Notes: a model not told the origin generated them from the sequence alone. Counted from the first letter of the stretch, positions 24,190-32,621 are shown. The stretch is DNA of 64,000 nucleotides from Photobacterium halotolerans DSM 18316 (GCF_000425165.1 NZ_AULG01000015.1:1-64000), one strand, 5' to 3'. A program made the numbers and translations.

Positions 24190-24352
24190 AACTTATTGTT
24201 TTTCATTGTTGAAACCAGTGCTATAAAGTATGGAACATCCGTTAGGATTCGCCAGTGAACCGTATCCTGACAGTGAGTGAACACAATTTTATTAGGGATC
24301 GGCCATACTTTAGGTCTGATTCTTCATTCATATCACGACGCTTGGAGGAAAT

Positions 24353-24841
24353 ATGAAAGTGAATGTCGTTCGTCGTTATGCCTCGGTGTGTGCACTTGTG
24401 GTGTCCATCGGGCTGTTGCCTGGCGTGGCCACTGCGGCCCATCACGAAAAAGAAGAAGCAGTGACATCTGCAGAACAGGTGAACAAAGAGACGCAGGATT
24501 TGCTGGAGTCACTGAAAAACTACTCCGCAGAGCAAAAAGACGAAGCCATGAAGGCGACGAAAGAAGGCATCGACAGCCTGGATAAACATATTGAGCAGTT
24601 GCAGACCCAGATAGAAGATGACTGGGACAATATGGATCAGGCTGCCCGTGAGAAAGCCAGAGCAAGCCTGAAATCAATGCAGGAACAGCGGGTGAAACTG
24701 GCTGAATGGTATGGCAGCATGAAGAGCAGCTCGGCCGGCGCCTGGGATCATGTCAAAGAAGGCTTTTCTGGTGCCTATGACAGCCTGAGTGAAGCCTGGC
24801 AAAAGGCCAGCGAAGAATTTTCTAAAGAAGAGAAAGAGTAA
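24353..24841 (+). CDS. Periplasmic coiled-coil protein
   Basis: This 162-aa protein has a cleavable signal peptide (about residues 1-28, ending VATA) and a highly charged helical mature part (SAEQVNKETQDLLESLKNYS, IEQLQTQIEDDWDNMDQAAR). It ends SAGAWDHVKEGFSGAYDSLS followed by EAWQKASEEF. The W/F/Y spacing of the tail mirrors the cytoplasmic 94-aa protein at 16860-17144. It probably assembles as a coiled coil in the periplasm; the function is unknown. GGAGG precedes the ATG and a strong terminator follows. Confidence 0.7.
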   Translation: MKVNVVRRYASVCALVVSIGLLPGVATAAHHEKEEAVTSAEQVNKETQDLLESLKNYSAEQKDEAMKATKEGIDSLDKHIEQLQTQIEDDWDNMDQAAREKARASLKSMQEQRVKLAEWYGSMKSSSAGAWDHVKEGFSGAYDSLSEAWQKASEEFSKEEKE

Positions 24842-24850
24842 CATTAGCGC

Positions 24851-24879
24851 TGCGCCTCTGCGAACGGGGGCGCATTTTT
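24851..24879 (+). terminator. Intrinsic terminator after the periplasmic coiled-coil gene
   Basis: TGCGCCTC (24851-24858) pairs with GGGGCGCA (24867-24874), followed directly by TTTTT. This is a textbook rho-independent terminator 10 bp after the stop. Confidence 0.85.
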
Positions 24880-24906
24880 CATTGTGACGTTTTTCCCGTC
24901 ATTTTT

Positions 24907-24946
24907 GCCAGAAACCAGAAACCAGAAACCAGTAACCAGAACCAGT
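24907..24946 (+). repeat. CCAGAAA tandem heptamer array
   Basis: About five units of a 7-bp repeat (CCAGAAA, with CCAGTAA and CCAGAA variants) lie in the gap between the coiled-coil gene and the riboswitch. It is a short simple-sequence tract and may vary in copy number. The rest of 24947-25034 shows nothing further. Confidence 0.75.
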
Positions 24947-25034
24947 AGTAAGTTGCCTTCTGCTATGGGGTCGCAGGCAGGGTGTTGGCTGGCACGGCTT
25001 GCAAGCCGGCAGCTGATATGAGAAAGTTCGTCCC

Positions 25035-25069
25035 GTTGTGGTCATCGGTTTAGCGTAAACCGATACAAC
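25035..25069 (+). other. Strong hairpin just upstream of the riboswitch
   Basis: ATCGGTTTA (25044-25052) pairs perfectly with TAAACCGAT (25056-25064) across loop GCG, and GTTGT (25035-25039) with ACAAC (25065-25069) extends the stem past a bulge. It ends 3 bp before the aptamer. No T-run follows, so it is not an intrinsic terminator. It may be a 5' mRNA stabiliser or a protein site. Confidence 0.55.
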
Positions 25070-25072
25070 CCG

Positions 25073-25139
25073 CTTCGTATAACCCCACTGATAGGGTGTG
25101 GGGGTCTCTACCAGAATCCGTAAAATTCTGATTACGAAG
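25073..25139 (+). ncRNA. Purine riboswitch aptamer, adenine class
   Basis: P1 is formed by CTTCGTA (25073-25079) and TACGAAG (25133-25139). The conserved core is present: ATAACCCC, the GATAGGGT loop, GGGTCTCTACC and CCGTAAA. The discriminating base before P1's 3' strand is T (GATTACG), as in the Vibrio vulnificus add aptamer, where guanine-sensing members have C (GACTATG), so adenine is the predicted ligand. It lies 120 bp upstream of a deaminase gene. The 3' strand of P1 can alternatively pair as CGAAGAG (25135-25141) with CTCTTTG (25163-25169), giving a plausible switching helix. Confidence 0.93.
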
Positions 25140-25258
25140 AGTTAAGTCGATTAATCGCTTTTCTCTTTGTCATGGTCAGAATATCCCATTCTCCTTTGCT
25201 GCAGAAAAGCTGTTAATCATCCCAGTCAACGTATTGAGAACCTGATTAAGAGCACCTT

Positions 25259-26287
25259 ATGACATCCTTTATTACTGGCTTACCAAAAGTGGAATTACAC
25301 CTGCATATTGAAGGCTCACTGGAACCTGAGCTGATGTTTGCACTGGCCGAGAGAAACCAGATCGCGATTCCGTTTAACTCACCTGATGAAGTGCGTGCGG
25401 CGTACCAGTTCCACAATTTGCAGTCTTTTCTGGATATTTATTACCAGGGCGCAAACGTGCTGATCCACGAGCAGGATTTTTACGATTTAACCTGGGCCTA
25501 CCTGCTGCGCTGTAAAGCCGATAACGTGGTGCACACAGAGATCTTCTTTGATCCGCAAACCCATACCGGGCGTGGTATTGCCTTCGATACTGTGGTGCTG
25601 GGCATTCATCGCGCACTGGAGCAGGGCAGGGAAACTCTGGGTATTTCCAGCCAGCTGATCATGTGTTTCCTGCGCCATCTCGATCAGGACTCAGCGTTTG
25701 CCACGCTCAGTCAGGCGCTGCCGCATAAAGACAAAATCGTGGGCGTGGGGCTGGATTCCTCTGAGCAGGGCAATCCGCCGGAGAAATTCCATGCGGTCTT
25801 TCAGCAAGCGTTGGCAGAAGGTTTTCTGACCGTAGCCCATGCCGGTGAGGAAGGGCCATCGGAAAATATCACCCATACCCTGGATCTGCTGGGGGCGACC
25901 CGGGTGGATCACGGTGTCCGTTGTGTTGAAGATGCTGCGCTGGTTGAGCGTTTAGTGCAGGAGCAGGTACCGTTAACCGTGTGCCCGCTGTCGAACTTAA
26001 AACTCAAGGTGTTCGAGGAGATGAAAGATCACAATATTGTCGAGCTGTTGCGCAAAGGTTTGTGCGTCACCATCAATTCGGATGACCCGGCGTATTTCGG
26101 CGGTTATATGACCGATAATTTTCAGGCGGTGGCCGATGCACACCCAATGACGCAGGAAGAGATCGCCCAGTTTACCCTCAATGCGATTCAGGCCAGTTTT
26201 ATCTGCGAGGAAGAGAAGCAGCGTTTAACCCGAATGACACTGGATTACCTTCAAAGCGAAAAATCATCCGATAACAGCCAGTCATAA
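25259..26287 (+). CDS. add: Adenine/adenosine deaminase (Add, riboswitch-controlled)
   Basis: This 342-aa zinc amidohydrolase has the ligands and acids of the family: His14/His16 in [24 protein letters not shown] and [10 protein letters not shown]. The segments [27 protein letters not shown] and AHAGEEGP are those of the microbial adenine-deaminase branch of the adenosine deaminase family, so adenine may be the true substrate, giving hypoxanthine. An adenine-class riboswitch in its leader supports that reading, since the sensed ligand would be the substrate. A long 120-nt leader separates aptamer and ATG. A terminator hairpin follows. Confidence 0.92.
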   Translation: MTSFITGLPKVELHLHIEGSLEPELMFALAERNQIAIPFNSPDEVRAAYQFHNLQSFLDIYYQGANVLIHEQDFYDLTWAYLLRCKADNVVHTEIFFDPQTHTGRGIAFDTVVLGIHRALEQGRETLGISSQLIMCFLRHLDQDSAFATLSQALPHKDKIVGVGLDSSEQGNPPEKFHAVFQQALAEGFLTVAHAGEEGPSENITHTLDLLGATRVDHGVRCVEDAALVERLVQEQVPLTVCPLSNLKLKVFEEMKDHNIVELLRKGLCVTINSDDPAYFGGYMTDNFQAVADAHPMTQEEIAQFTLNAIQASFICEEEKQRLTRMTLDYLQSEKSSDNSQS

Positions 26288-26302
26288 TATCACTATGGCC
26301 AA

Positions 26303-26346
26303 GTGGCTCCCTGCGCTGGTAATGCAGCGGTTGGGAGCCGCTTTTC
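26303..26346. terminator. Terminator after add
   Basis: GGCTCCC (26305-26311) pairs with GGGAGCC (26333-26339), with an inner CGCTG (26314-26318)/CAGCG (26325-26329) stem, followed by GCTTTTC on the plus strand. It separates add from the convergent aldolase-like gene. Confidence 0.75.
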
Positions 26347-26348
26347 AA

Positions 26349-27428
26349 TTAGCGGACTAACTCGCCGGATAGCCAGCTTAAGATTTCGCGCAGCTTGTCA
26401 TCGCTCAGGTTGAGCAGGTTGTCACCGACATACCATTCGAGGAACGATTGCTCAGATAAGGCGGCTTGTTGCGGATTTCCCAGCCAGATTTTCTGCTCTG
26501 TCGCCAGCCTGTCACGAATGGCTTTGGCCTTGTCGGCGCTGACCGGCAGGTACAGATGCAGCATATTGGCCTGAGGCGCTGTCGGATTGGGCGTTAACAG
26601 CGGGTAATCTTTCAATAGGCGGTAGAGTTGCTGAGTCCGCTCGAATAAGGCTGGCATCAGCGCCAGGCGCTGATCAAACTGCATAGCCGCGGAGACAGAG
26701 TAAGGCGTACGATGATATACGTTACCGCCCTGGCGCCGCATCCAGAGGCGAGCCTTTTCAATGAATTTTCTATCGCCCAGCAGCATAGAGCCGCCTAATC
26801 CGCCAATGCCTTTGTATAAAGAGACATAAGCTGAATCGAAACCTTCTGCAATCTCGCTATACTCACGGCCATACCAGGCTTTGGCTTCCCACAATCTGGC
26901 ACCGTCCATGTGCAGATGAATACCCTGCTCGCGACAATGGGCTTTGATAGCGTTTAAATCATCCCATTCAGGCAGCTGACCGCCAATTTCGCGCATGGGA
27001 AGTTCATACAGTACGGCTGCTACATCGTCCGGCCATTCCTGCAGATCGGCCAAAGACCAGGTTTGATAAGGGTTACCGACAGGCAGAACGGTAAAGCGTT
27101 GCTGCAGCAGATAGCCTTGCGCTTCATGCAGGTAAATATGACTGGAGGGATGCATGGCCACAATAGGGTTTTTGCGTGCGATACAGGCCAGTTGCAGTGC
27201 GGTAGGTTGGGTCATCGTGCCCGTGATAACGAACAGACCGTCTTCGTAGCCCAGAAGATCGGCGATTTTGGTTTCAAACTGCTGCAGATCATCGCCCTGA
27301 CCGTAAATATCATGTTTGACCTGATTGTCCTGACACCAGTCTGCCATTTGCCGGAAGATCTCGGCCGGAGACATTTCATGGTTGCCGGGGACAGACAGAG
27401 TGCATTGAGAGCGTAATTCCGTGCTCAT
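26349..27428 (-). CDS. Threonine aldolase-family PLP-dependent lyase
   Basis: This 359-aa fold-type I PLP enzyme has HMDGARLWEAKAWYG carrying the cofactor-binding Asp and Arg, the Schiff-base Lys in VSLYKGIGGLGGSMLLG, and an N-terminal substrate loop HDIYGQGDDLQQFE. These match the beta-eliminating lyase/threonine aldolase family, which cleaves beta-hydroxy-amino acids such as threonine to glycine and aldehyde. Several residues differ from LtaE, so the exact substrate is open. AAGGATTATT precedes the ATG. Confidence 0.85.
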   Translation of the reverse strand: MSTELRSQCTLSVPGNHEMSPAEIFRQMADWCQDNQVKHDIYGQGDDLQQFETKIADLLGYEDGLFVITGTMTQPTALQLACIARKNPIVAMHPSSHIYLHEAQGYLLQQRFTVLPVGNPYQTWSLADLQEWPDDVAAVLYELPMREIGGQLPEWDDLNAIKAHCREQGIHLHMDGARLWEAKAWYGREYSEIAEGFDSAYVSLYKGIGGLGGSMLLGDRKFIEKARLWMRRQGGNVYHRTPYSVSAAMQFDQRLALMPALFERTQQLYRLLKDYPLLTPNPTAPQANMLHLYLPVSADKAKAIRDRLATEQKIWLGNPQQAALSEQSFLEWYVGDNLLNLSDDKLREILSWLSGELVR

Positions 27429-27556
27429 AATAATCCTTGAAATAAGCCACTTAATTTTAATTCGTTGTCAGGAGTTTATGGTGGCTGATTCCCGTGCGCA
27501 ACAGATTTCATTGACAGTTATGATGGCGCTCCGCGCCGGGAGCCTTATTAGCCTGT

Positions 27557-28276
27557 TTAATATTCAAAACGGGAAAATTCGCTTTCAATCGATGCATACA
27601 ACTCAGATATCCAGGCCGGGGAGGTGTCGGATACAGGGCGGATCGGGTTTTTACGCGGATCATGCGGGGCGATCACCACTTCGACATTGTCTTTGCCGAT
27701 TTTCTCCACCAGGGTAAACAGCTCTTCCACCGCACTGTCTCCGATAGCAAGACAACCAATGGAGTCGGCTTTGCCATGAATGAAAATATTGGAGCCCGGT
27801 GATTGCCGGCCTTCGAGTGCGGCGTATTTCAGATCGAAGTCGTTGGGATAGTTAAGCTTCATCGACAAGTGGAAACGACTGTTCGGGTTGAGGCCGATGA
27901 TTTTGTAGATCCCCTCCGGCACCTGACGGTCGCCTTCCTTGAGCTTTGGTCCCGCTTTGCCGCTGGCTGCCGTGACAGGGTAACTGTAGACAAAATGGCG
28001 CCGGCCTTGCTGATCATACGCCCATAGCTCCAGTGCTTTTTCTTCTTTCAGGCCAAGCAGCGCAATTTTCTCAGGCGGATAACTCACACTGGCCTGGCGA
28101 AATCTGTATTTAAGCCGCATTTCCGACAAGTGGCCGTAAGTGGCTAATACATCATCAACGGTTCGCTTACCCAGTGCAGAGGGAGCGACAGAGCTTGAAA
28201 CGGACTGTCCATGAGCATGAGAGATCATCAGTAAATATACAGTGGCAAACAGGGCTGAAAATTTAAGAGTGCGCAT
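27557..28276 (-). CDS. L,D-transpeptidase family protein (YafK-like)
   Basis: This 239-aa exported protein has an N-terminal signal peptide (to about HAHGQ, residue 24) and a YkuD catalytic domain with His167 and Cys175 in IFIHGKADSIGCLAIGD. The long N-terminal region and the GIYKIIGLNPNSRFHLS segment resemble YafK/DpaA, which trims or transfers murein-linked peptides such as those attaching lipoprotein. It acts in the periplasm. GGGGAATT precedes the ATG. It stands alone on the minus strand. Confidence 0.87.
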   Translation of the reverse strand: MRTLKFSALFATVYLLMISHAHGQSVSSSVAPSALGKRTVDDVLATYGHLSEMRLKYRFRQASVSYPPEKIALLGLKEEKALELWAYDQQGRRHFVYSYPVTAASGKAGPKLKEGDRQVPEGIYKIIGLNPNSRFHLSMKLNYPNDFDLKYAALEGRQSPGSNIFIHGKADSIGCLAIGDSAVEELFTLVEKIGKDNVEVVIAPHDPRKNPIRPVSDTSPAWISELYASIESEFSRFEY

Positions 28277-28356
28277 AATTCCCCAACGTCATATCTCGTC
28301 CGTTAAACGAAAAAATGTTGATTACATTATCAGCAGTGAGCTGTCAGTGTGTCAGA

Positions 28357-28785
28357 TCACAGCGGCTGGAAAGTAAAATCCTCAATAACGCCATTGATGT
28401 CTGCATTCAGCACGTAATCAAGGTGCATGTTCCCTTTTTGCTGATAGAAGCTGATTCGGTAACCTTTATCGCCGTGGTTATTATCCACACGGTAATGGCT
28501 GGTCACCCGGGTACTGATCGCATCGCCCCGGACAATGCCGTTTACTGCCGGAGACGTGGCAATGATGTACGTCAGCTGATTTTCTTCTAAGTTATTGAAT
28601 TTTATATAGGCGTAAGTTTTCTTTTTTACCAGTTGGCCATTTTCCAGAACATTGCCGTTGCTCTCTGAAAAATAGTAACCTTTCAGGTTAACTGTAGACT
28701 CAAACCCGATCTCAGGATCTGGCTGGCCCATAGATGCACAGCCTGATAACGATGAGAGAAGAATAATAGAGAGTGCCTTTTTCAT
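28357..28785 (-). CDS. Predicted lipoprotein, unknown function
   Basis: This 142-aa protein starts MKKALSIILLSSLSGCASMG, with lipobox LSGC and Cys16 as the lipidated residue, so it is exported and membrane-anchored; Ala-Ser at +2/+3 suits outer-membrane sorting. The mature part is beta-rich (TYAYIKFNNLEENQLTYIIA, YRISFYQQKGNMHLDYVL). The family was not recognised. The ATG at 28785 follows AAGGTG; a GTG two codons earlier is possible. It is 80 bp upstream of the L,D-transpeptidase gene on the same strand, possibly co-transcribed. Confidence 0.7.
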   Translation of the reverse strand: MKKALSIILLSSLSGCASMGQPDPEIGFESTVNLKGYYFSESNGNVLENGQLVKKKTYAYIKFNNLEENQLTYIIATSPAVNGIVRGDAISTRVTSHYRVDNNHGDKGYRISFYQQKGNMHLDYVLNADINGVIEDFTFQPL

Positions 28786-28941
28786 ACTCACCTTGATTTT
28801 TATAATGATGCAAAAGGGTCAGAAACCCTCAACCAATGACAGTATCTAATGGCGTCAGAACGCTGTGTGTCATTAACTGGTTATTGCAAAATGACAGGTA
28901 AGCGGAAGGTTTAAGCGGGGAACCGGTATCAGCGTACTCTT

Positions 28942-28984
28942 GGCAGGCAATAAGCGGCAGGCAACAAACGGCAGGAACAGCAGG
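28942..28984. repeat. Degenerate 14-bp tandem repeat
   Basis: Units GGCAGGCAATAAGC and GGCAGGCAACAAAC, then a decayed GGCAGGAACAGC, run in tandem in the gap between the lipoprotein gene and the cysteine-rich gene. Nothing else is seen in 28800-29052. Confidence 0.6.
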
Positions 28985-29052
28985 CAGATACTGTCAGCTG
29001 TATATATACAAAGCAGCGAATATTGCCCTCAGTGCTTCTCAGCCAGCACAGG

Positions 29053-29406
29053 CTAAAGCAGCATATCTTTCGCACAATAAATGCTGTTGATACCGGGTGC
29101 GCTGTAGCAGCTCAGTTTGTCTTGTAATATGGCTGAAGGTAATGCGAATCCGGTTTGACCGTTTACCTTAATGGTGGTTTTGTTCGCGTTGATGTGATGC
29201 GAGATTTCAGAACCGTTACTGAGTGTCCAATAGGTATCAAAATCGCTGGTATTGGCACAGACCGATATGGAGCAACTGACCGGGGTTGTCTCACCGTGCT
29301 CAAACACAATGCATTGCGCTTGCATTTCACCGCAGCCAGCATTTGCCGTTGCTGATACCATAAAGCCACACATCAGGGTGAGGGATAAACAGGTAAAGCC
29401 TTTCAT
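29053..29406 (-). CDS. Secreted cysteine-rich protein, unknown function
   Basis: This 117-aa protein has a clear signal peptide (about residues 1-23, ending ATANA) followed by a mature domain of about 94 residues. Seven cysteines are visible in the mature part (GCGEMQAQC, VSCSISVC, KLSCYS, IYCAK), probably paired in disulfides. The N-terminal GCGEMQAQCIVF stretch resembles small periplasmic domains of unknown role. AAGGTGGATT precedes the ATG. No partner genes are evident. Confidence 0.6.
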   Translation of the reverse strand: MKGFTCLSLTLMCGFMVSATANAGCGEMQAQCIVFEHGETTPVSCSISVCANTSDFDTYWTLSNGSEISHHINANKTTIKVNGQTGFALPSAILQDKLSCYSAPGINSIYCAKDMLL

Positions 29407-29596
29407 AATCCACCTTACTTCGCTTCGTCATTAGTCTGTTCTTGGGGCGTGTTACTGAGGCGACCAAAGTGACGAGAGGATGCAGGTTTTTTCGGCTGGC
29501 GCTGATTTGCGCCTAATCCGGGTGCTGAAGACAGGTGATTTATACGCCTGTCTTCAGAAGCGGTGTTGACAGAAAAATGATCGCAGCTGTGAGAAA

Positions 29597-29899
29597 TTAT
29601 CGCTGGAAATTACGATGCTCCACATCGCAGCGGATGACAGATTGTTCGTCGATCAAACCGGCTAAGTGCTTGCGGCTTTCCAGGTAATGCGGTGTCAGTT
29701 TGTGCGCCGCAAGTGCGTCTTCACTGGTATAGATTTCATACAGGTAGAAGCAGTGATCGTTGTCCTGAGCTGACAGCACATCGAACACCAGGCAGCCTTC
29801 TTCATTCTCTACCGAAGCCCTGGCATTTTCCTTCATGATCGAGAGATATTGGTCTCGAAACCCTGCTTTGACTGAATTTTTCACAACAATACAAAACAT
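29597..29899 (-). CDS. Antibiotic biosynthesis monooxygenase-domain protein (putative quinol monooxygenase)
   Basis: This 100-aa ABM-domain protein is a ferredoxin-like alpha+beta barrel: MFCIVVKNSVKAG, ENARASVENEEGCLVFDV, FYLYEIYTSEDALAAHKLTPHY. These match YgiN-type quinol monooxygenases and related haem-free oxygenases. The frame continues 32 codons upstream but only this part fits, with GGAAGTG ahead of ATG 29899. It diverges from a VOC-domain gene, with a perfect ATTGTATACAAT palindrome between them. Confidence 0.8.
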   Translation of the reverse strand: MFCIVVKNSVKAGFRDQYLSIMKENARASVENEEGCLVFDVLSAQDNDHCFYLYEIYTSEDALAAHKLTPHYLESRKHLAGLIDEQSVIRCDVEHRNFQR

Positions 29900-29964
29900 A
29901 GAGTGCACTTCCTTTTTGTCGGTTTGAGGAACAACTCGTTCTTCGTTTGAATATCTTGCTCTAT

Positions 29965-29976
29965 ATTGTATACAAT
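29965..29976. promoter_or_regulatory. Perfect palindrome ATTGTATACAAT in a divergent promoter
   Basis: This 12-bp perfect palindrome lies between the divergent monooxygenase and VOC genes. ATTGT-N2-ACAAT occurs again at 30996-31007, upstream of the YtoQ gene. The form is typical of GntR-type operators. No such regulator is in this stretch. Confidence 0.5.
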
Positions 29977-30008
29977 GAATTAAATTATTGCACACGGAGC
30001 GGCTGGAT

Positions 30009-30416
30009 ATGAATGAGAGACCAACACCTTTGAACGGATTACGACATTTAGCACTGGCGGTGTATCCCTTTGAGGATTGTATCCGTTTCTATACCGAGAT
30101 ACTGGGTATGGAAGTGCTCAGAAAAGCGAGCGATAACCTGATTTACCTGACCTGCGGTAATGATAATTTGTCGCTGAGCAGGGCGTATGAACCACAGGAG
30201 AACCACAATCAGTCACTGGATCATTTCGGGTTCATAGTGGACAGCAAGGAAGAATTGCAAACCTGGTTCGAATTTCTCAAAGCCAAAGGCGTACCGTTAT
30301 TGGATACACCGCATGATCACAGTGATGGTGCGCGCAGTTTTCATTGTACTGATCCGGCCGGCAATGTTGTTCAACCGATTTATCATCCTGCCATTTCAGG
30401 TCAGCGCCTGCGCTAG
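30009..30416 (+). CDS. VOC-family (glyoxalase/fosfomycin-resistance-like) protein
   Basis: This 135-aa metal-binding VOC protein has GLRHLALAVYPFEDCIRFYTEILGMEVL at the start, SLDHFGFIVDS in the middle and DPAGNVVQPIYH at the end. These are the strand-helix repeats and metal ligands of the glyoxalase/FosA/dioxygenase superfamily. The ATG at 30009 is preceded by GGAG and gives MNERPTPL. The reaction cannot be specified. It is divergent from the ABM monooxygenase, suggesting joint control. Confidence 0.82.
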   Translation: MNERPTPLNGLRHLALAVYPFEDCIRFYTEILGMEVLRKASDNLIYLTCGNDNLSLSRAYEPQENHNQSLDHFGFIVDSKEELQTWFEFLKAKGVPLLDTPHDHSDGARSFHCTDPAGNVVQPIYHPAISGQRLR

Positions 30417-30465
30417 AAAAGCGATTTACCCGGCGCAATCGGTATGATCGCGTCGGGTGGAGGGG

Positions 30466-30909
30466 TTATTTTTGATTCAGTAAATAATCCAAAATTTCAA
30501 CAATTTGCGCTGGATCTGTCGCCCAGGCGTTGGCGCTGGCATCCACTTCTTTGAGCGGGTGGACAATGTCTTCGCTGTGCAGTGTGATGTAGGGCTTATT
30601 CAGTGCAGCACAGTATCCGGCGTCAAACGCGGCATTCCACTGCTTGTATTTATCACCGAAACGGATAACAGCCACGTCGCATTGTTTGATCAGTTTCTGT
30701 ATCCGGATGGCATTGACCTTGGCCGATTTATGGTCGCGCCAGAAGCTGTCAGATTCTGCCCCTAAACCATCACCTGCCGCGTCACTGCTGTCGTGATCGG
30801 TAACGGCTGAAGTAAACACAATATTGAGATCTTTCGCCTCACAGCCTTTAATGATTTGTTCCCGCCAGTCGGTGTGGATTTCACCAGAAAGATAGACATT
30901 CCAGGTCAT
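30466..30909 (-). CDS. YtoQ-family protein
   Basis: This 147-aa cytoplasmic protein begins MTWNVYLSGEIHTDWREQI and contains FTSAVTDHDSSDAAGDGLG and FGDKYKQWNAAFDAGYCAAL, hallmarks of the YtoQ family. The fold resembles nucleoside 2-deoxyribosyltransferases, but the function is not established. GGGGTAAGCA precedes the ATG. Its upstream region holds ATTGTACACAAT, related to the palindrome in the neighbouring divergent promoter. Confidence 0.85.
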   Translation of the reverse strand: MTWNVYLSGEIHTDWREQIIKGCEAKDLNIVFTSAVTDHDSSDAAGDGLGAESDSFWRDHKSAKVNAIRIQKLIKQCDVAVIRFGDKYKQWNAAFDAGYCAALNKPYITLHSEDIVHPLKEVDASANAWATDPAQIVEILDYLLNQK

Positions 30910-30995
30910 TGCTTACCCCTTTTTCTTTATTACATGTCTCAGCCAATCAATGTATACACGACATAGAGACAGATACATGAGTGTTTAGTTGATAT

Positions 30996-31007
30996 ATTGT
31001 ACACAAT
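30996..31007. promoter_or_regulatory. ATTGT-N2-ACAAT palindrome upstream of ytoQ-like gene
   Basis: ATTGT and ACAAT arms flank a central AC, 87 bp upstream of the YtoQ start. It matches the palindrome at 29965-29976 in all ten arm bases, and TGTATACA occurs at 30951-30958. The remainder of 30910-31160 shows no gene. Confidence 0.45.
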
Positions 31008-31160
31008 TGTGGGGTTTATTGCACATGTGTTGTGAGCTGAGAATTCACCGCCCCCCAGGTGTCGTAGCCCGTCATATACAGTGCGTCCATCTCGAACTCA
31101 GTGGCTGGTCTGATTTGCATCCGTTTTCGTTCTGTTAACTGTTGGTCTGATAATTACTGA

Positions 31161-32513
31161 TCACCGAAAGCAGAACTCCGCCCAGCGACTCAGGCCAGCG
31201 GTGACCGAACCAAAATAATCACCGGCCACGATCGGCACACCGGGCAGGCGTTGCTCGATAAGCTGGCGTAGCATGGGGGAGCGGGCACTGCCGCCTGTCA
31301 TAAAGATAACGTCCGGTGCGCATTCAGCCTGAGACAAAGCTTCATTGATCAGACTGCTGATCTTCTCCGCGTTGCTGTTGACCGCCTCTGCCAGTTCATG
31401 ACTGGTGCAGCTGATCGGCAGTGTTTCCTGTCCGATGCGGATCTCAGTGCCGGCACTGGCTGAATCGGACAATGCGATTTTCAGCAGTTCGGCTTCACGC
31501 ACCAACTGATGACCTAAGGTATGGTGATAGACCTGCAGCAGCCTTTGCAGCAAAACAGGCTCTGCGGAGTCCCGCACGAGCTGTTGCAGTACGGCTAAGT
31601 TCGCGCTGGCGTAAAAATCACTTTGTGCGGCCACATTGTTGATCGCCACCGGGTTCCAGAACTGGCTGATCGGCGCTGCCAGTCCGCGCTGGTTGGTGCT
31701 GTGCTTGCCAAATAAAGGCATGATACGCTCGAAGGCGAGGGCGATATCCAGATCGTTACCGCCGACGCGGCTGCCACTGTGGGCCAGCAAACCTTCTGTT
31801 CTGTCTGCTTTATTTAACCAGCCCGGTCCCATTTGCAGCACGGAGCAGTCGGTGGTACCGCCACCAATATCGACCACCAGGACGGTTTTGTCTTCTTGCA
31901 GCTGGCTTTCGTATTCCAGACCGGCAGCCACAGGTTCAAACTGGAATTCTATCGCTTTGAAGCCAGCACGCGTTGCCGCCCGGCGCAGAATACTCTCGGC
32001 CTGCTGGTTGGCCTTACTTCCGCCTGTACCCTGAAAGTTGACAGGGCGCCCGATAACAGCATGGGTGATACTCTCACCGCACTGGCTTTCACTGCGGTGT
32101 TTGATGTTTGCCATCATGGCGCAGACCAGATCTTCAAACAGGCTCAGTTGGATGTCATGTAAACCGGAAGCGCCAAGGAAGGACTTTGGCGATTTGACGT
32201 AATATACTTCATCAGGATCATTGAGGTAGGTGTCCAGCGCCTGCTGACCAAATTGTAAGGCGTGTGCATCAACGATGATGTCATCGTCTTTGTTGGCAGC
32301 GATCGAACGGCGCAGTAATTGCTCTCCAATCTTATCAGCGGGTTTGATGTCATAGTGACGAAATAGCGCCTCGCTGACGGCCTCGCGGCTTGGTGCCGCC
32401 AGTGTTGAAGGAATGAAAAAGCTCTCGCCTTCAAGGGGAAGCAATTTTGGCTGACCATTCTCCATAACAGCAACAGCGCAGTTGGCTGTGCCGTAGTCGA
32501 AACCTATGTACAT
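31161..32513 (-). CDS. yegD: Hsp70-family protein YegD
   Basis: This 450-aa actin-fold ATPase of the DnaK superfamily starts MYIGFDYGTANCAVAVMENG, with the second phosphate loop VVDIGGGTTDCSVL, ADRTEGLLAHSGSRVGGNDLD and the adenosine motif VIFMTGGSARSPMLRQL. The DnaK substrate-binding domain is lacking, as is normal for YegD. Its cellular role is poorly known. AGGAGGAAGT precedes ATG 32513. It appears monocistronic. Confidence 0.9.
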   Translation of the reverse strand: MYIGFDYGTANCAVAVMENGQPKLLPLEGESFFIPSTLAAPSREAVSEALFRHYDIKPADKIGEQLLRRSIAANKDDDIIVDAHALQFGQQALDTYLNDPDEVYYVKSPKSFLGASGLHDIQLSLFEDLVCAMMANIKHRSESQCGESITHAVIGRPVNFQGTGGSKANQQAESILRRAATRAGFKAIEFQFEPVAAGLEYESQLQEDKTVLVVDIGGGTTDCSVLQMGPGWLNKADRTEGLLAHSGSRVGGNDLDIALAFERIMPLFGKHSTNQRGLAAPISQFWNPVAINNVAAQSDFYASANLAVLQQLVRDSAEPVLLQRLLQVYHHTLGHQLVREAELLKIALSDSASAGTEIRIGQETLPISCTSHELAEAVNSNAEKISSLINEALSQAECAPDVIFMTGGSARSPMLRQLIEQRLPGVPIVAGDYFGSVTAGLSRWAEFCFR

Positions 32514-32621
32514 ACTTCCTCCTGACAACTAAAAAGCCGACCAGTGTACGAAAATTTCGGCCTAAGACAAGAAAAGGAAGCGCAGAGCGCGAGAATTGCA
32601 TTGCGTCTCGCAGAACTGCTT

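Noticed and set aside
24907..24946. CCAGAAA array as a CRISPR
   Set aside because: The units are 7 bp and directly adjacent without spacers, so it is a simple tandem repeat.
25135..25169. Riboswitch expression platform as an intrinsic terminator
   Set aside because: The alternative helix is followed by TCATGG rather than a T-run, so a transcription terminator is not supported; the control mechanism is left open.
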